This document shows positions 10,146 to 20,572 of a stretch of DNA of 64,000 bases, piece by piece. The notes under the pieces are model-generated. The model was given only the letters and a program-made list of their open reading frames with translations, had not been told where the DNA came from and made no database searches. How positions within the stretch are numbered: position 1 is the stretch's first letter; each line of letters opens with the position of its first letter. The position numbers and the translations under genes were made by a program. The stretch covers positions 6,041,355 to 6,105,354 of the forward strand of contig NC_069104.1 in assembly GCF_947172395.1 (NCBI RefSeq), in the 5' to 3' direction. The stretch comes from Bicyclus anynana (Eukaryota > Arthropoda > Insecta > Lepidoptera > Nymphalidae).

Positions 10146-10440
10146 TTCATCATCATCATCATCATCATTATCAGCCAATAATGATGATGATGGACGTCCA
10201 CTGCTGGACATAGATATATACATAGATATATATCTATACTTTTGGAAGTCTATGTATATACATACATATACATAGACTTCCAAAAAATCGATCTCGAGCC
10301 GCTAGCATCCAGCGGCTCTTTGCAACCCGCTTGATGTCTTCAGTCCACCTAGTGGGGGGTCGACCAACACTGCGCTTTCCGGTGCGGGGTCGCCATTCCA
10401 GCACCTTGGGACCCCAATGCCCATCGGCTCTTCGAACTAA
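10146..10440 (-). mobile_element. RTE LINE 3' end with internal inverted duplications
   Basis: It shares CCAGCAGTGGACGTCC (minus strand), the AGCCGCTGGATGC-like core and the GGTCGACC..GTGCGGGGTCGCC segment with the other RTE tails. Two foreign hairpins are built in: one at the (ATG)n tail (about 10146-10195) and one at 10240-10285. Confidence 0.8.
10240..10285. repeat. 20-bp perfect hairpin inside the RTE tail
   Basis: TTTTGGAAGTCTATGTATAT (10240-10259) pairs exactly with 10266-10285 around ACATAC. The right arm is normal RTE sequence; the left arm is its inverted copy. Confidence 0.9.
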
Positions 10441-10920
10441 CCTAATTATTTTTCTGTTGTTTTTCGTCTTTTATAATTTAAAATGACGAAGATCTGGCCA
10501 TGGCAGGCTCTTAGTCCATAAACAGGTACCCGATACGTTGGTAAACAACGTGAAAATGAAAATAATTTTCCCCAATTTAAATGCTAGTTAATTACAACGA
10601 GTGAGCTGAACTTTATTGAATTCCATTGCTCGATTTCGTCTATCATTACGGCAGCTTTAATTAACAGGGTCATTAGGTGGATTATATTGCACATTCCTGC
10701 TGGAGCAAAATTCAGTAATCCCGAAAAGTATGGGTCGCGATCTCTTGGGAATATTACTTTATGGTTTATGTGAATAAAATTATAGTAGAGTAATAAAAAA
10801 GGAAAATCTTTTTATTCATAGGTACTTAAAAATCGTTTATTACTTTAAGTAAGTATAGGTTAACAGGTTGACAGAGCTTTGCTCGGTATACGGTACGTGC
10901 AAAGTATAGTCTCTTATGAT
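10441..10920. other. No feature recognised
   Basis: Spacer between the RTE tail and the histone fragment, with nothing assignable. Confidence 0.4.
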
Positions 10921-11039
10921 CCACCGCCGCGCTCGAGTAACTGCCAAAATCCCCTCTTCAGCTCTCCTACTATAATCATCGAAGATCTAAAATGTCAATA
11001 AAATTAAATCCAGCCGAACGATTTGAGCTCTACGAATAA

Positions 11040-11237
11040 CGACGAATATTAACGATCTACAGGCGAGAATCATCGGCGCCGATGCGCTCGAATATGTCGT
11101 TCATGATGATTCATGATTGTCCATCATGGCCTTGCTGGAGATGCCGGTGTCGGGGATCTGCTTGAGCACTTTGTAGATGTAGATGGCGTAGCTCTCCTTT
11201 CTCTTGTGCTTCCTCTCCGCCTTCTGGTTCTGCACAG
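11040..11237 (-). pseudogene. Histone H2B pseudogene fragment
   Basis: On the minus strand, 11229 down to 11101 reads 42 codons then a stop. KHKRKESYAIYIYKVLKQ is followed by PDTGISSKAM, the start of the H2B histone fold. H2B has KQVHPDTG; here one codon is lost (KQIPDTG). After KAM two extra bases shift the frame. The other frame then continues the H2B helix as NDIFERI..DSRL before a stop near 11060. Weak similarity may continue to about 10925. The N-terminal tail is missing, and the Met start lies outside. GC is far above the surroundings, as in a gene copy inserted in AT-rich DNA. A TTCTGTGCAG motif just before 11229 looks like a splice acceptor. I read it as a truncated, frameshifted pseudogene, with a spliced H2B-like exon as the less likely alternative. 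Confidence 0.8.
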
Positions 11238-11239
11238 AA

Positions 11240-11947
11240 GATTTAAATATCATGTTTGCACACCTAAGCTGCTAATTTAAGAATAGATTTAATTTAGATT
11301 TTTACTCAATTTGAGAAACGAAATAGGCCACGATTTAATCCAAAACTACACTTTTAAATGAAATAAAAATCATATCATACCTTTTTTGTTACTTGAAAAA
11401 AAAATCAAACACACATACAACGTAGTGTAATAGCAATATTACTAAATAGTTACTTTGTCAATATTACGATTTCATTTTCTGTGTGTCAAGTAAATTGGCT
11501 ATTGGGTTATTGGACACGATTTGGTGCTTGCAATGGAAAATTTAAGGCCCATTTCATAAAATGTATTTTACACACTCAATTTCAAAGCTTTTCCAACAAA
11601 GTTGCGCGTTCTTGTTAAAACATAAAAATCACCATACAGACTGACATAATTTACGACCCAGCCGTTCCTATAGTTTTTCAATTACCCGCAAAATAGTTTA
11701 GGTTTTATGCGGAGGTTTATGACGCGCCCGGATTGCATATTAAAGCAATATTGTATTTTTATTATCAATGGCTTCTTATTACGTAGTGTCTTGATTAAAA
11801 TGCAGCTATAAACTCTGAATCTGGGTCAGAGATCTACTTGGTGTATTAAGTTACCCACTCTGATAGAGTCATAGTAAATTAGCTTTTATGACGTATGACG
11901 CCATTTTGCAATTATTTAAAATGCAGAAGTTAGCACACTTCACATCA
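11240..11947. other. No feature recognised
   Basis: About 700 bp of AT-rich spacer with no repeat match or coding signal. Confidence 0.4.
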
Positions 11948-12605
11948 CATCACACTAATATTATATATACGAAAGTTTGTGTGTGTGTGTGTATGTTTAT
12001 TCCTCCTTTGTGCTGCGGCTACTGAAGCGATTTGACTAAAGGAGATGGTCCAAAATTGTATGGAGCCCATACATTTATACTGGCGGAAATAAAAGAAAAT
12101 ATTTTTTTAAACTATTTTTGATTCTTCTCGGACCAAGGCGCGTTAGAACCCTCGTAACTTTGTAAATTACCACCATTAGATTAAAATAAAATATGACATA
12201 AATGAATTTTTAATTTTGAATTTGAATTTTGATTATACAAATCTACGAATTTACTTTAATTCTTTCGAAATAATATTCGTTATCTCCCAAGAAATGCAAC
12301 ACTATCATGGGTAATAATTGCGGATTGACGTATTCTATGCAGTAGTCCATTTGACATTTGCTGTCAATTAAAATTTTAGGGCGCTATCTTGTTATAACTG
12401 AAAAACTTGGCTTTTAATTTTGTTTATTTCTTTTTATTTAGTTATATTAATTCACTTTAATAAAACTTAACAAAATCCTTGAATTTTTAAAATTTTAATG
12501 ATACGGGGTACAAAAGTGAACCTGAAATGGACCATCTCCTTTGGAATGAAAATAGATTTACTCTGGATTAACACATAAGCTACTTTTTATCACTCACAGG
12601 GTTTA
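11948..12605 (+). mobile_element. Helitron H3a, 5' half, split by a MITE
   Basis: ACTAATATTATATATACGAA and CTACTGAAGCGATTTGACT (to 12037) match 32393-32510. The match resumes at 12543 with GGAATGAAAATAGATTTACT and CTGGATTAACACATAAGCTA. The 3' CTAG end is not present. The intervening 505 bp is the MITE listed next. Confidence 0.75.
12038..12542 (+). mobile_element. MITE with GGAGATGGTCCA terminal inverted repeats
   Basis: AAAGGAGATGGTCCA at 12038-12052 is the exact inverse of 12528-12542. The interior lacks a coding frame. A second copy lies inverted at 28429-28834 and shares the internal GATACGGGGTAC and ATTTGACATTTGCTGTCAAT-like regions. The target duplication is unresolved because the terminal A/T run makes the border ambiguous. 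Confidence 0.8.
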
Positions 12606-13137
12606 ATTAATTGCGTTTCTTTGTTTACAGAACAACGAAATTAATTAAACACATCATACTCGTATGATGTTGATTAGAAATTTTCTATCTTATGTCAACA
12701 AAAACTTTCTTCTTTATCATAACAGGATATCCAGTTATGTCTGTTATTTTTTCAAATTATGTAGACCGTATAGCCGCGAGCCCAACCCGTCAGAAACATT
12801 CAAAATGGCCGAAACTTTGTTCCAAACATTCAAATAGTATGAAGTCAACCCTTATTAGTTCAACGAATTATTTAATTTAGGACCCTTGTTTGGTGTTAAC
12901 AAAAATATAACTCCGTAATTGTATTGTAAGGCCTTCTGTTATTGGATTGTATGAGATAAAAGTTTGTTTGTTTAGGCCTCTTAATGTAAATCAAATATAA
13001 TAATGGACGGTGGAAGGAATAAGATTCTCGTGCAGTCCGATCTGACGCCTAAATTCTAACCACTGGATCATAAAGACATTCAGAAAACTTTGACCTTCCT
13101 GGGTATGTGGGACTCGTTGGCTGAACATCCAGGTACG
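12606..13137. other. No feature recognised
   Basis: AT-rich spacer. A short palindrome (CATCATACTCGTATGATG) lies at 12652-12669. Confidence 0.4.
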
Positions 13138-13285
13138 GGATCTTTGGACCTACTGAATCGATTTTGAAAATTCTTATTAATAGAAATCCCCGTTATTTGT
13201 TAGTGTTAAAGACTATATTTCTTCCTCGTATTCTTAAATAACTGTAACTGGAACTACGCGGGTGAAACTGCGAGGCGTCGGCTAG
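13138..13285 (+). mobile_element. Helitron H2, 3' part
   Basis: GGACCTACTGAATCGATTTT leads through an H2-like interior to GGAACTACGCGGGTGAAACT and the end GGCGTCGGCTAG, followed by T. The 5' end is missing. Confidence 0.65.
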
Positions 13286-13289
13286 TGAT

Positions 13290-13689
13290 GAATATATCAC
13301 CGCTATTTTCCCACCCTTAGAGTAGAAACTTTTTTTTCGAACTAATATGGGGTTCATTTTGAAGTCCTATCTAATAAAAATAATTACCAAAATCGGACTA
13401 CACTATAAAAACTTATGCATAGTTTTATTTTACAATTAATGGGTATACAATCAATCATTTCCTGTTTTCCTACTCTTAAGGTTGGATTTTTTTCCCAAAT
13501 TTATACGGGACCTAGTTCGATATATACCCATTCTCATTCTAAAATTATGGAAATCGGACTACTCAGTTAAAATTACACGTACAAAAAAAATATACACTTC
13601 GAATTGTTAACCTTCTTTCTGTTGTTCGTCGGTTGAAAAGTATACATAAAATATGAACGGCTCGAGGCGATACAGCCGAGTTAAGGCGT
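13290..13689. other. Spacer, possibly eroded repeat
   Basis: Sequence such as AAAATCGGACTACACTATAA, seen again with changes at 13549-13565, resembles Helitron interiors, but I could not match it to a family here. Confidence 0.3.
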
Positions 13690-13964
13690 GAGCCGTGATA
13701 GCCCAGTGACAACCTCTGCCTCCGATTCCGGAGGGCGTGTGTTCGAATCCGGTCCAGGGCATGCACCTCCAACTTTTCAGTTGTGTGCATTTTAAGAAAT
13801 TAAATATCACGTGTCTCAAACGGTGAAGGAAAACATCGTGAGGAAACCTGCATACAAGAGAATTTTCTTATTTCTCTGCGTGTGTGAAGTCTGCCAATAC
13901 GCATTGGGCCAGCGTGGTGGAGACTCAAGCTCGGCAGTGAGTCAAATATGGGTTGATAATAATA
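13690..13964 (+). mobile_element. SINE-A copy
   Basis: The head GAGCCGTGATAGCCCAGTG and B-box GTTCGAATCC are followed by the full core and the end GGGTTGATAATAATAA. About 20 bp around CTATTGGCCTAACCC are deleted near 13920. Confidence 0.85.
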
Positions 13965-14225
13965 AGGCGTTATAAATGAGTTTTGTCCTTTAATCAAAAA
14001 TGTTGTCGCTGTGCCGAAATTATCGACTGTCATAAGTTTTACAAAATTACTTATCGCAGCACTTAGTTGCAACATGCACGTATACAATGTGTGTTCAAGT
14101 TGTTGGGTACATAATCGTTGCGAGGCATTTACATAATATTTGCGCCATTAAACACTTTAATAACGCTCTCAGTGTGATGCCTCACTTGCGGCGATATTAA
14201 CAATATTAAACATCCTCTTACGTAG

Positions 14226-14603
14226 TACATCCAGTTATTGCTTCTTTATTACTAACTATGTCCTTCGGTTTGATTCGTCATTAAACTGTGTATGGATAGT
14301 TGACTCATATCAAATTGAATATAAACAATATTAATTTCGTATAGTACATAGATTAAGGGTCCGAAATATCTATACTAATATTACAAAGCTGAAGAGTTTG
14401 TTTGTTTGTTTGATTGAACGCGCTAATCTCAGCAACTACTGGTCCAATTTGAAAAATTCTTTCAGTGTTAGATAGCATATTTATCGAGGAAGGCTTTAGG
14501 CTATATATTATTCCTGTATTCCCACGAGAACGGGAAACACGCGGGTAAAACCGCGCGGTGTCAGCTAGTTAATTAATAAAAATTAAGGATTTCTTATAAA
14601 ACT
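14226..14603. repeat. Direct duplication, copy 1 (Helitron-filled)
   Basis: About 178 bp of native sequence (TACATCCAGTTATTGCTTCT ... TTCTTATAAAACT) interrupted by the H1 Helitron at 14369-14568. Copy 2 follows immediately and differs at a few positions. Confidence 0.95.
14369..14568 (+). mobile_element. Helitron H1, precisely dated by an empty site
   Basis: It starts TCTATACTAATATTACAAAG, ends GCGGTGTCAGCTAG, and is 200 bp. The flanks GAAATA and TTAATTAATAAA join to exactly the sequence of copy 2 at 14741. So the element went in between A and T with no duplication or loss. Confidence 0.95.
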
Positions 14604-14782
14604 TACATCCAGTTATTGCTTCTTTATAACTAACTATGTCCTTCGGTTTGATTCGTCATTAAACTGTGTATGGATAGTTGACTCATATCAAATGTAATTT
14701 AAACAATATTAATTTCGTATAGTACATGGATTAAGGGTCCGAAATATTAATTAATAAAAGTTAAGGATTTCTTATAAAACTT
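14604..14782. repeat. Direct duplication, copy 2 (empty site)
   Basis: An adjacent copy of 14226-14603 without the Helitron. The uninterrupted GAAATATTAATTAATAAAAG at 14741-14760 is the pre-integration allele. Confidence 0.95.
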
Positions 14783-15275
14783 AATGTAAAAATCATGTAT
14801 TTTTTTAAATTTTTCATACGTCAAAAACGCTGTTGTCCATTTTGTGACGTCACAATGTACTATCAAACTAATTCTGCCGTATTAATTGAGAAGGGCACAA
14901 CTAACATTTTTTTTCGAAATTGAGATATACACTAATTGGAATCAGGAAAAAAAGGTCTATCTGCCTAATTTTTGGTTATTTTTAGCAACAAACTAAACTA
15001 AGATAGCATAAGCTTAAAGGTACTGCACGATTATGAAATATTAGTTAACAATTATTGTCTACTAATATTTTTGTCAAACGCTCCGATTGTAAGGGATTTG
15101 TTTTAGTGGCGTCATGAAACAGTTGAAATATAGACCGGCAGGCGTTTTGGCTCTTATTGTTCAAAATATATTTAAAAACTAAAATTTTCATGTAATTTTC
15201 ATGTAATGTCAATTACGTTTCAAAAAAAAATTCAATTCTACTAGTAGAACGATAATGAACTATTTAAAAAAAGTG
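14783..15275. other. No feature recognised
   Basis: AT-rich spacer. A palindromic GTGACGTCAC at about 14842-14851 is CRE-like in sequence, but nothing indicates use as a regulatory site. Confidence 0.4.
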
Positions 15276-15610
15276 TCAACTAGCCAATTCTGGTCGGTCG
15301 CGGTCGTTATCATTAACATCTAATACTAAGCCCGCCAAGCCGAATTGATGCGACGTAGTGGGCTTAAGATCCATATTGCCTCTCCTATATAGAGGTCTGA
15401 CCCAATAGAGGACTGTTAAAATAGGGGTCCGATCCAAATCGGGTTCCGAACGTACGTAATACAAAAACGGAACCCTTATAATATCACTCGCGCACATTTT
15501 AATGTACTGAACCACTCCAGTTGAAATTTGGTACACATATAAATTCTTGTGACCCAAATACAGGGATGTATCGTGAATAGGTACAATTTGACTACGGGGG
15601 GGCACTTATG
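15276..15610 (-). mobile_element. Composite repeat; right part belongs to the GGGTTCCGTAG family
   Basis: On the minus strand 15600-15450 reads CCCTGTATTTGGGTCACAAG, TATGTGTACCAAATTTCAAC and AAGGGTTCCGTTTTTG. This is a conserved internal part of that lepidopteran repeat. The rest (CGGCTTGGCGGGCTTAGTAT) resembles LINE 3' UTRs. An open frame of 109 codons runs across but has no protein similarity that I recognise. Confidence 0.55.
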
Positions 15611-15699
15611 GGGGTAGGTAAGATGGAAAGTTGAAAAAAAGAAAACTTACAAACTTTACTGTGTGATACATCAAAGAAGAAGCTGAGTGTAATGTCCAC

Positions 15700-15795
15700 A
15701 CACATAATTTCCAGTTGTGGGAATCGAACCCACGGCCGTGGAACAGGGTCAAACGATGATAACGAAACTCATTACATTTTAATTTTTTCCACTAT
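15700..15795 (-). mobile_element. SINE-E head fragment
   Basis: On the minus strand CCGTGGGTTCGATTCCCACA is the B-box region, followed by ACTGGAAATTATGTG. It matches the SINE-E copy at 30722. Confidence 0.55.
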
Positions 15796-15799
15796 ACCA

Positions 15800-16185
15800 C
15801 ACTTTAGTTCCGTCAATCGCTATTTAAAATGAATATTAAAACTGCGCAAAACTTAAAAAAGCTCTAAGAACAACACGTTGTCAGAGTAACGGAGCATCCT
15901 CACTTTCTCGGCTCTCATCTTTATATAAAATAATTCAAATTTATTCTCATCGGAATGTATATCTGGCGGAACTTAAAGCCGGCGGAGATAAGCTTTGAAT
16001 ATTCATTCAAATAAACACTGCAAAGAACAAAAACAGCCTTATTTTTTTTAAGTTAGGATTTCGGAGCATTTATGTTGTCTCTGGCTCGCCTCGGTGGCTC
16101 TTAAACAGATTTAATATTTATAAATGTTGTGTTTCAACCCCTAAAATCCGAAGGGTAATTTATACAGTTTTATTATAATTATTTA
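15800..16185. other. No feature recognised
   Basis: AT-rich spacer with no assignable element. Confidence 0.4.
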
Positions 16186-16189
16186 TCTA

Positions 16190-16500
16190 TACTTATAATA
16201 AAACTGTAACAGGTCAAATTCTGTACATTGAAGCTATTTTGAAAATTTGTTGGGCAGCATTATATATTCGATACTGAAGCTAAAAACTTTCGTTTTCGAT
16301 TTTTTGTCTGTCTGTCTGTCCGTGTTTTTGTTATCCGGGCATCACGCTGAAACTACTCAATAAATTCAAATGAAATTGCACGCCACTGCCCAGGGTAGCA
16401 CTTAATTGGTTTAGTTTTTGAGGTTCATATTATGTTTTATAGTGTCGTAGGTACCCAATTGATTTAATAAACACAAAATACGGTGGCCAGTGGTCTAAAT
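16190..16500 (+). mobile_element. Repeat H (Helitron-like or MITE)
   Basis: CTATACTTATAATAAAACTG, then CAAATTCTGTACATTGAAG, (CTGT)n and TTATCCGGGCATCACGCTGA recur inverted at 51715-51985. The CTATACTTATAAT start resembles Helitron 5' ends, but I could not find a CTAG end. Confidence 0.6.
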
Positions 16501-16735
16501 AAAATGCACCGGGAACTGTGCAGTGTTTGCATAATAATATAATTTTCGTTACGGCCAAGGTTTGCTCCGAACAACATTTCATTGTTATTGTTTGTCGCCT
16601 TTATACCTAACTACTTGACTATACGATATCGCAAGATGTTATATTAATAAAACAGCAGCATAATCATTGGATATGCAAGCATCCTATTAAGCTTTTTCAT
16701 ATATAGCCTCCGGTATGAAAAAAAAATCATGAACG

Positions 16736-16930
16736 AATGACAGCGGTTTTTGAGCGCAACCTATTCTGCGCACTTTTCACCGTGCGCTGCCACCAACAGC
16801 GTGCACATCGATCGGGATCGCCCTAGCGCGCCCGCACGTATGTGACGCGCTGCGGCCTGTTGCTCCCCGGTTGCGCACCTTTCACTTTTCAGGCGTAAAC
16901 TTTGACCCGTACATAGTGTACTGCGGGGCA
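16736..16930. other. GC- and CpG-rich islet
   Basis: About 195 bp of high GC with many CpG sites (GCGCGCCCGCACG, GACGCGCTGCGG) in AT-rich surroundings. No long open frame or TATA motif defines a gene start. It could be the edge of a promoter, or part of an unrecognised element. Confidence 0.5.
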
Positions 16931-17068
16931 ACATACACCTATTTACACAGTCGATCTGAAAGAGTAAGAAAGAAAGCTGACGAACACATTTTAAAATTAT
17001 TCTTTACATGAATAATGAAAATAAAACTTTTGATATGATAGCCAAAAACGCTGTCCGCCGTGCATGCC

Positions 17069-17207
17069 TGAGAATTGTCTCAATTCTCTACATGTGTGAT
17101 GTAGAGAAACTACCGCTTACCTAACCGCGTTGGGCCAGCGTGATGGACTATTAGCCTAACCCTCATTCTGAGGAGAGACCCGTGCTCAACAACGATGATG
17201 ATCTAAT
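17069..17207 (+). mobile_element. SINE-A 3' part
   Basis: GTTGGGCCAGCGTGATGGAC, TTAGCCTAACCCTC and GAGGAGAGACCCGTGCTCAA match the last third of SINE-A. It ends in ACGATGATGATC. The copy is old and rearranged on its left. Confidence 0.6.
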
Positions 17208-17214
17208 AGGTTGA

Positions 17215-17292
17215 ACGAGGACCTTAAGCGGGTTGCTGGAAGCACCACTGGATACTATCGGCTCCAAACCGTAGTTTGCAAGTCTTCCGGAT
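17215..17292 (+). mobile_element. RTE LINE fragment
   Basis: GAGGACCTTAAGCGGGTTGC and CAAACCGTAGTTTGCAAGTC follow the RTE coding tail (compare 57115-57195 in the same orientation). No (ATG)n end is left. Confidence 0.5.
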
Positions 17293-17339
17293 TACATTAA
17301 ATTATATTATTTATACTGTTTTTACCTTCTTCATTCCTA

Positions 17340-17500
17340 GTCATTGTATTCTCTTTTTTGATTCTTTGTCTGGAAGAGATCGCTCATTAGCGATAAGGCC
17401 GCAAATTGTGCATTAATATATAAGTTAATATCGTGCTTATAATTTCTGTATTTTTATTTTTTGCTGTACAATAAAGTATATTTCATTTATTCAAACAACC
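17340..17500 (+). mobile_element. LINE-J 3' end
   Basis: CTGGAAGAGATCGCTCATTA and GCGATAAGGCCGCAAATTGT match, inverted, the 3' UTR of the truncated LINE at 40341-42534. It ends GTACAATAAAGTATATTTCA, with a polyadenylation-like AATAAA. Confidence 0.75.
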
Positions 17501-17977
17501 ATACACACTATTGCGTTTACATTATAAGTAGATTAAATTTAATATTTTTTTTGTACAGCGCTGCGACATCGTTGTCGTATCGATGTCGTGTCGTAAGTTA
17601 AAAAGCTTCTATCTCGACGTTAGCACTCGGTAGTGTAGTATATTTATAACATTGCAACGGGTATATTATTCTTAAAAAATATGGCTTATAATAAAATCCA
17701 TGTAATTTCCAGAGAGCAGAGTTTATCTGCTTCACCCTTAAGATTCAAAACATAAATATTTGTTAAGTATCTAAACACGGACGATCTTTCACGTTTCTGT
17801 TTAACCTTACTTCGTAATATTAAAAGGCAAGAGTTATCAAGAAAGGACTAAGATTTCAAAGGCTTTTATTAATATAATTAAGGCGTACAAAAATGTATTT
17901 AAACTATTAAATATTCATCTCAATTTTACCGATTGAAAAATAATGCAAGTTCACGATTTTTCAATAATAATTCATAA
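17501..17977. other. No feature recognised
   Basis: AT-rich spacer with no repeat match. Confidence 0.4.
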
Positions 17978-18276
17978 TTATCAACCCATATTCAGCTCAC
18001 TATCGAGCAGGAGTCTCCTCTCAGAATGAGAGGGGTTAGGTCTTAGTCCTTTGGCCCAATGCGGATTGGCAGACTTCATACACGTAGATAATTAAGAAAA
18101 TTGTTAAGTATGCAGGTTTCCTCACGATGTTTTTCCATCACCGTTTGAGACACGTGATATTTAATTTCTTAAAATGCACACAACTGAAAAGTTGGAGGTG
18201 CATGCCCTGGACCGGATTCGAACCTACGCCTTTCAGATTCGGAGGCAGAGGTCAAATCCACTGGGCTATCACGCCT
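17978..18276 (-). mobile_element. SINE-A copy, near full length
   Basis: All parts are present on the minus strand: head GCGTGATAGCCCAGTGGATT, B-box GTTCGAATCC, core, GGGCCAAAGGAC and the end GGGTTGATAATTATG. Confidence 0.9.
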
Positions 18277-20040
18277 CTTATGATAATAATTATTGATCCG
18301 AATTTTAGGCGTTGTAGGTTAAATGCAAATTTTTAGTTTCACTGTAATATATAGTCTCAAGGTGGTTAATTATTCCTTAAAAAGGTTAGATTAAATAGTT
18401 AATTTATAAATTCAACTTTCTTGGTTTGTTGGTAACATTGTATTAAGACAACAAACGGTTGTTGTATATCTAAAAATTAACGAAAATTTATGTTATAACC
18501 TACAGTAAAAGATGGCTGCAACTTTTCCACTGAATTAATCAAAGCCTTGACAATTATTTAGTACACTTCGTTGAAAATGCTGATAGCCCCCGACCGGACC
18601 CTACCCGTACAAATTAAGAAGAATGGGTGAAGTTAAATTAAAATCTTAAACGAAAGAACCCGTGAATTATCCGGTTGTTTTCTTCACAGTTTACCTATCT
18701 TACAGTTCTGAACCATACGTTACATAACTTGCTTCATAACTCTGTTACCGTAATAATTTTAAATATAGGATGTTTGACTCTAATAGGTTTAAAATATTGA
18801 CTATATATTTTTACGGTATCTATATATAGGTAATATACCTAAAATATGGAAAATAAAACCAGATTTTTCCAGATCCAATACCATATTAACGTCAATCAGT
18901 GAACAATAATAGCGATCGGGTTATAAGATTCTTTAAAGAATATTTTTAAGAAAAGCTTATATAAACTTATACCCCTGCTTAGCTCATATAAACTAATAAT
19001 TATACCTACCCTGCTTAGCGTGACTGTTTCTGAGATTGTATTTTCACCAAACGTTAGACGCAATTGTAATAAAATGATTACTTACTGCTTAAAAATATTA
19101 TAACCATCTTAAAAAAAACGCGGATATAAACAATTTTTTTTAGAAGGTAGCAGTAAAATTACTTTTGATGTTTCGTCCTGTATCATTGTGGTAGTGGATA
19201 TCCTAACAACCTTATAATCAGTTTAGTTAGGATAACCGAATATTCAAATAGTCTTATAAAACATGAACAATATAACTATAAAGTATATAAGTAATTATAA
19301 AAACTGTGTTATAATCTAGTAAGCCATTACTAGAGCAACAATTCCGAACATATTACTAGAGCAACAGTCTTGATAAAGCACCATCCGTTGGCACTTGCCT
19401 ACGGATTTATATCACTGAGCTTAGATATCGATTGTGGATTAATTTTGGACGGAATGATAGATGCTAAATAGCTTTATTCAAAGTAATTAATATCACCAAT
19501 CTGTGTGAATCGTGTCACACGACGATATATGAAGTTTATCTAAACTGTATGATTATTAATTTGTGTTTTTCTTCGAGCTTTAGATGTTTAGGATCTTTCA
19601 AGCCGTTATACTTTACCTTGGCTGTATTTTAGAGCCGAAAGCCTCCTGGGAATGGCCAAACTTTGGGAGTTAATGCGGACTTTTCTTGTTTCTTTTAAAT
19701 GTCTTGCTGATTTTTCCTAATTACGTATTGCGTGATATCTTTTGTTTTTTTATAGATTACAGCATACGTAGATCCCGAAATAACCCATGAGAATACATAA
19801 AACCATGTGTTTACATAAATACAACGAATTTTTAAATTATACATACCGATATCTTTTGTTCCTAGTGTTCATCAATAAAATAAACTTCCTAGATAATCTT
19901 TATTTGCATTAGTAAAACCTGTATGATAATCCATATGGTAATTTCTGAGTTTAGTTAGAATAAAACAACCTACTATCATAACCCATCTATCTTTCTTTTT
20001 GATAACACTACAATAAGATTAAATACGGAATTATCCCGGA
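18277..20040. other. Longest repeat-poor stretch
   Basis: About 1.76 kb of AT-rich DNA with no SINE, LINE, Helitron or MITE match I could find. The motif ATTACTAGAGCAACA occurs twice (near 19325 and 19352). No coding frame is convincing, so this may be unique intergenic sequence. Confidence 0.5.
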
Positions 20041-20215
20041 GGCGGAAAACGTCAAGGCGTCCAGGACGTCAGTCGACAAAATGGGTAGATGATATCAAAT
20101 AACTGCAGGAAACCACTGGAGGAGGGAGTTAGCTAGCATGAGATTGAACGTAGTGGAAAATACTGGAGCGAACCTATGCCACCAGTCACTTAGGTGCAGG
20201 CACCAGGAATAACTC
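20041..20215 (+). mobile_element. Eroded RTE-like LINE C-terminal fragment
   Basis: Forward translation in mixed frames gives a pattern like KWVDDIK and LERTYATSHLGAG. This is the RxxWxDD...W...Y tail of RTE-type ORFs. Several stops and frameshifts are present, and the subfamily differs from the (ATG)n RTE tails. Confidence 0.5.
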
Positions 20216-20409
20216 GAAATAATCTTAATATACAAGGTGTCTGTTAGATACCCTATCAAGCCAACCAGGAGTTAGATAGGAGTAATACATGCCTATAAAA
20301 AATACAACCTTCCTAGTCAGAATCCTGAGGGAGATATGAGGACTTCAAAAATTTGCTTACAATCTCGAGGTGTCATCCCTAGTTAAACTTTTGACATTGC
20401 ATTGCATTG

Positions 20410-20572
20410 TGAAACTTTAAATGCGAAAAGTCATTTCATCACGAAATCTCGTAAACCGCTTGACGTATAAAGATGAAATTTGGTAGGGAGGTAGTCTAAA
20501 GATATTAGGTATCCGCTGAGAACGGGTTTTGCGATAGGGCCGGATTAAAGAGGCCCCGCGGGCGTCCGCTAG
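20410..20572 (+). mobile_element. Helitron H3b, 3' part
   Basis: TAAACCGCTTGACGTATAAA, ATGAAATTTGGTAGGGAGGT and TTTTGCGATAGGGCCGGATT lead to GCGGGCGTCCGCTAG. A 3' hairpin of GGACG/CGTCC type is seen in the related copies. Confidence 0.75.

Noticed and set aside
13563..13819. Overlapping protein-coding frames sharing CTQLKSWRCMPWTGFE
   Set aside because: The peptide is the antisense translation of SINE-A and recurs wherever SINE-A lies (18127, 31732, 45714).
14842..14851. CRE-type regulatory site (GTGACGTCAC)
   Set aside because: An isolated palindrome with no nearby gene; similar ones at 2733 and 51488 lie in or near repeats.
15276..15605. 109-codon protein
   Set aside because: The frame crosses a junction between two repeat types, and part is a conserved non-coding segment of the GGGTTCCGTAG family.
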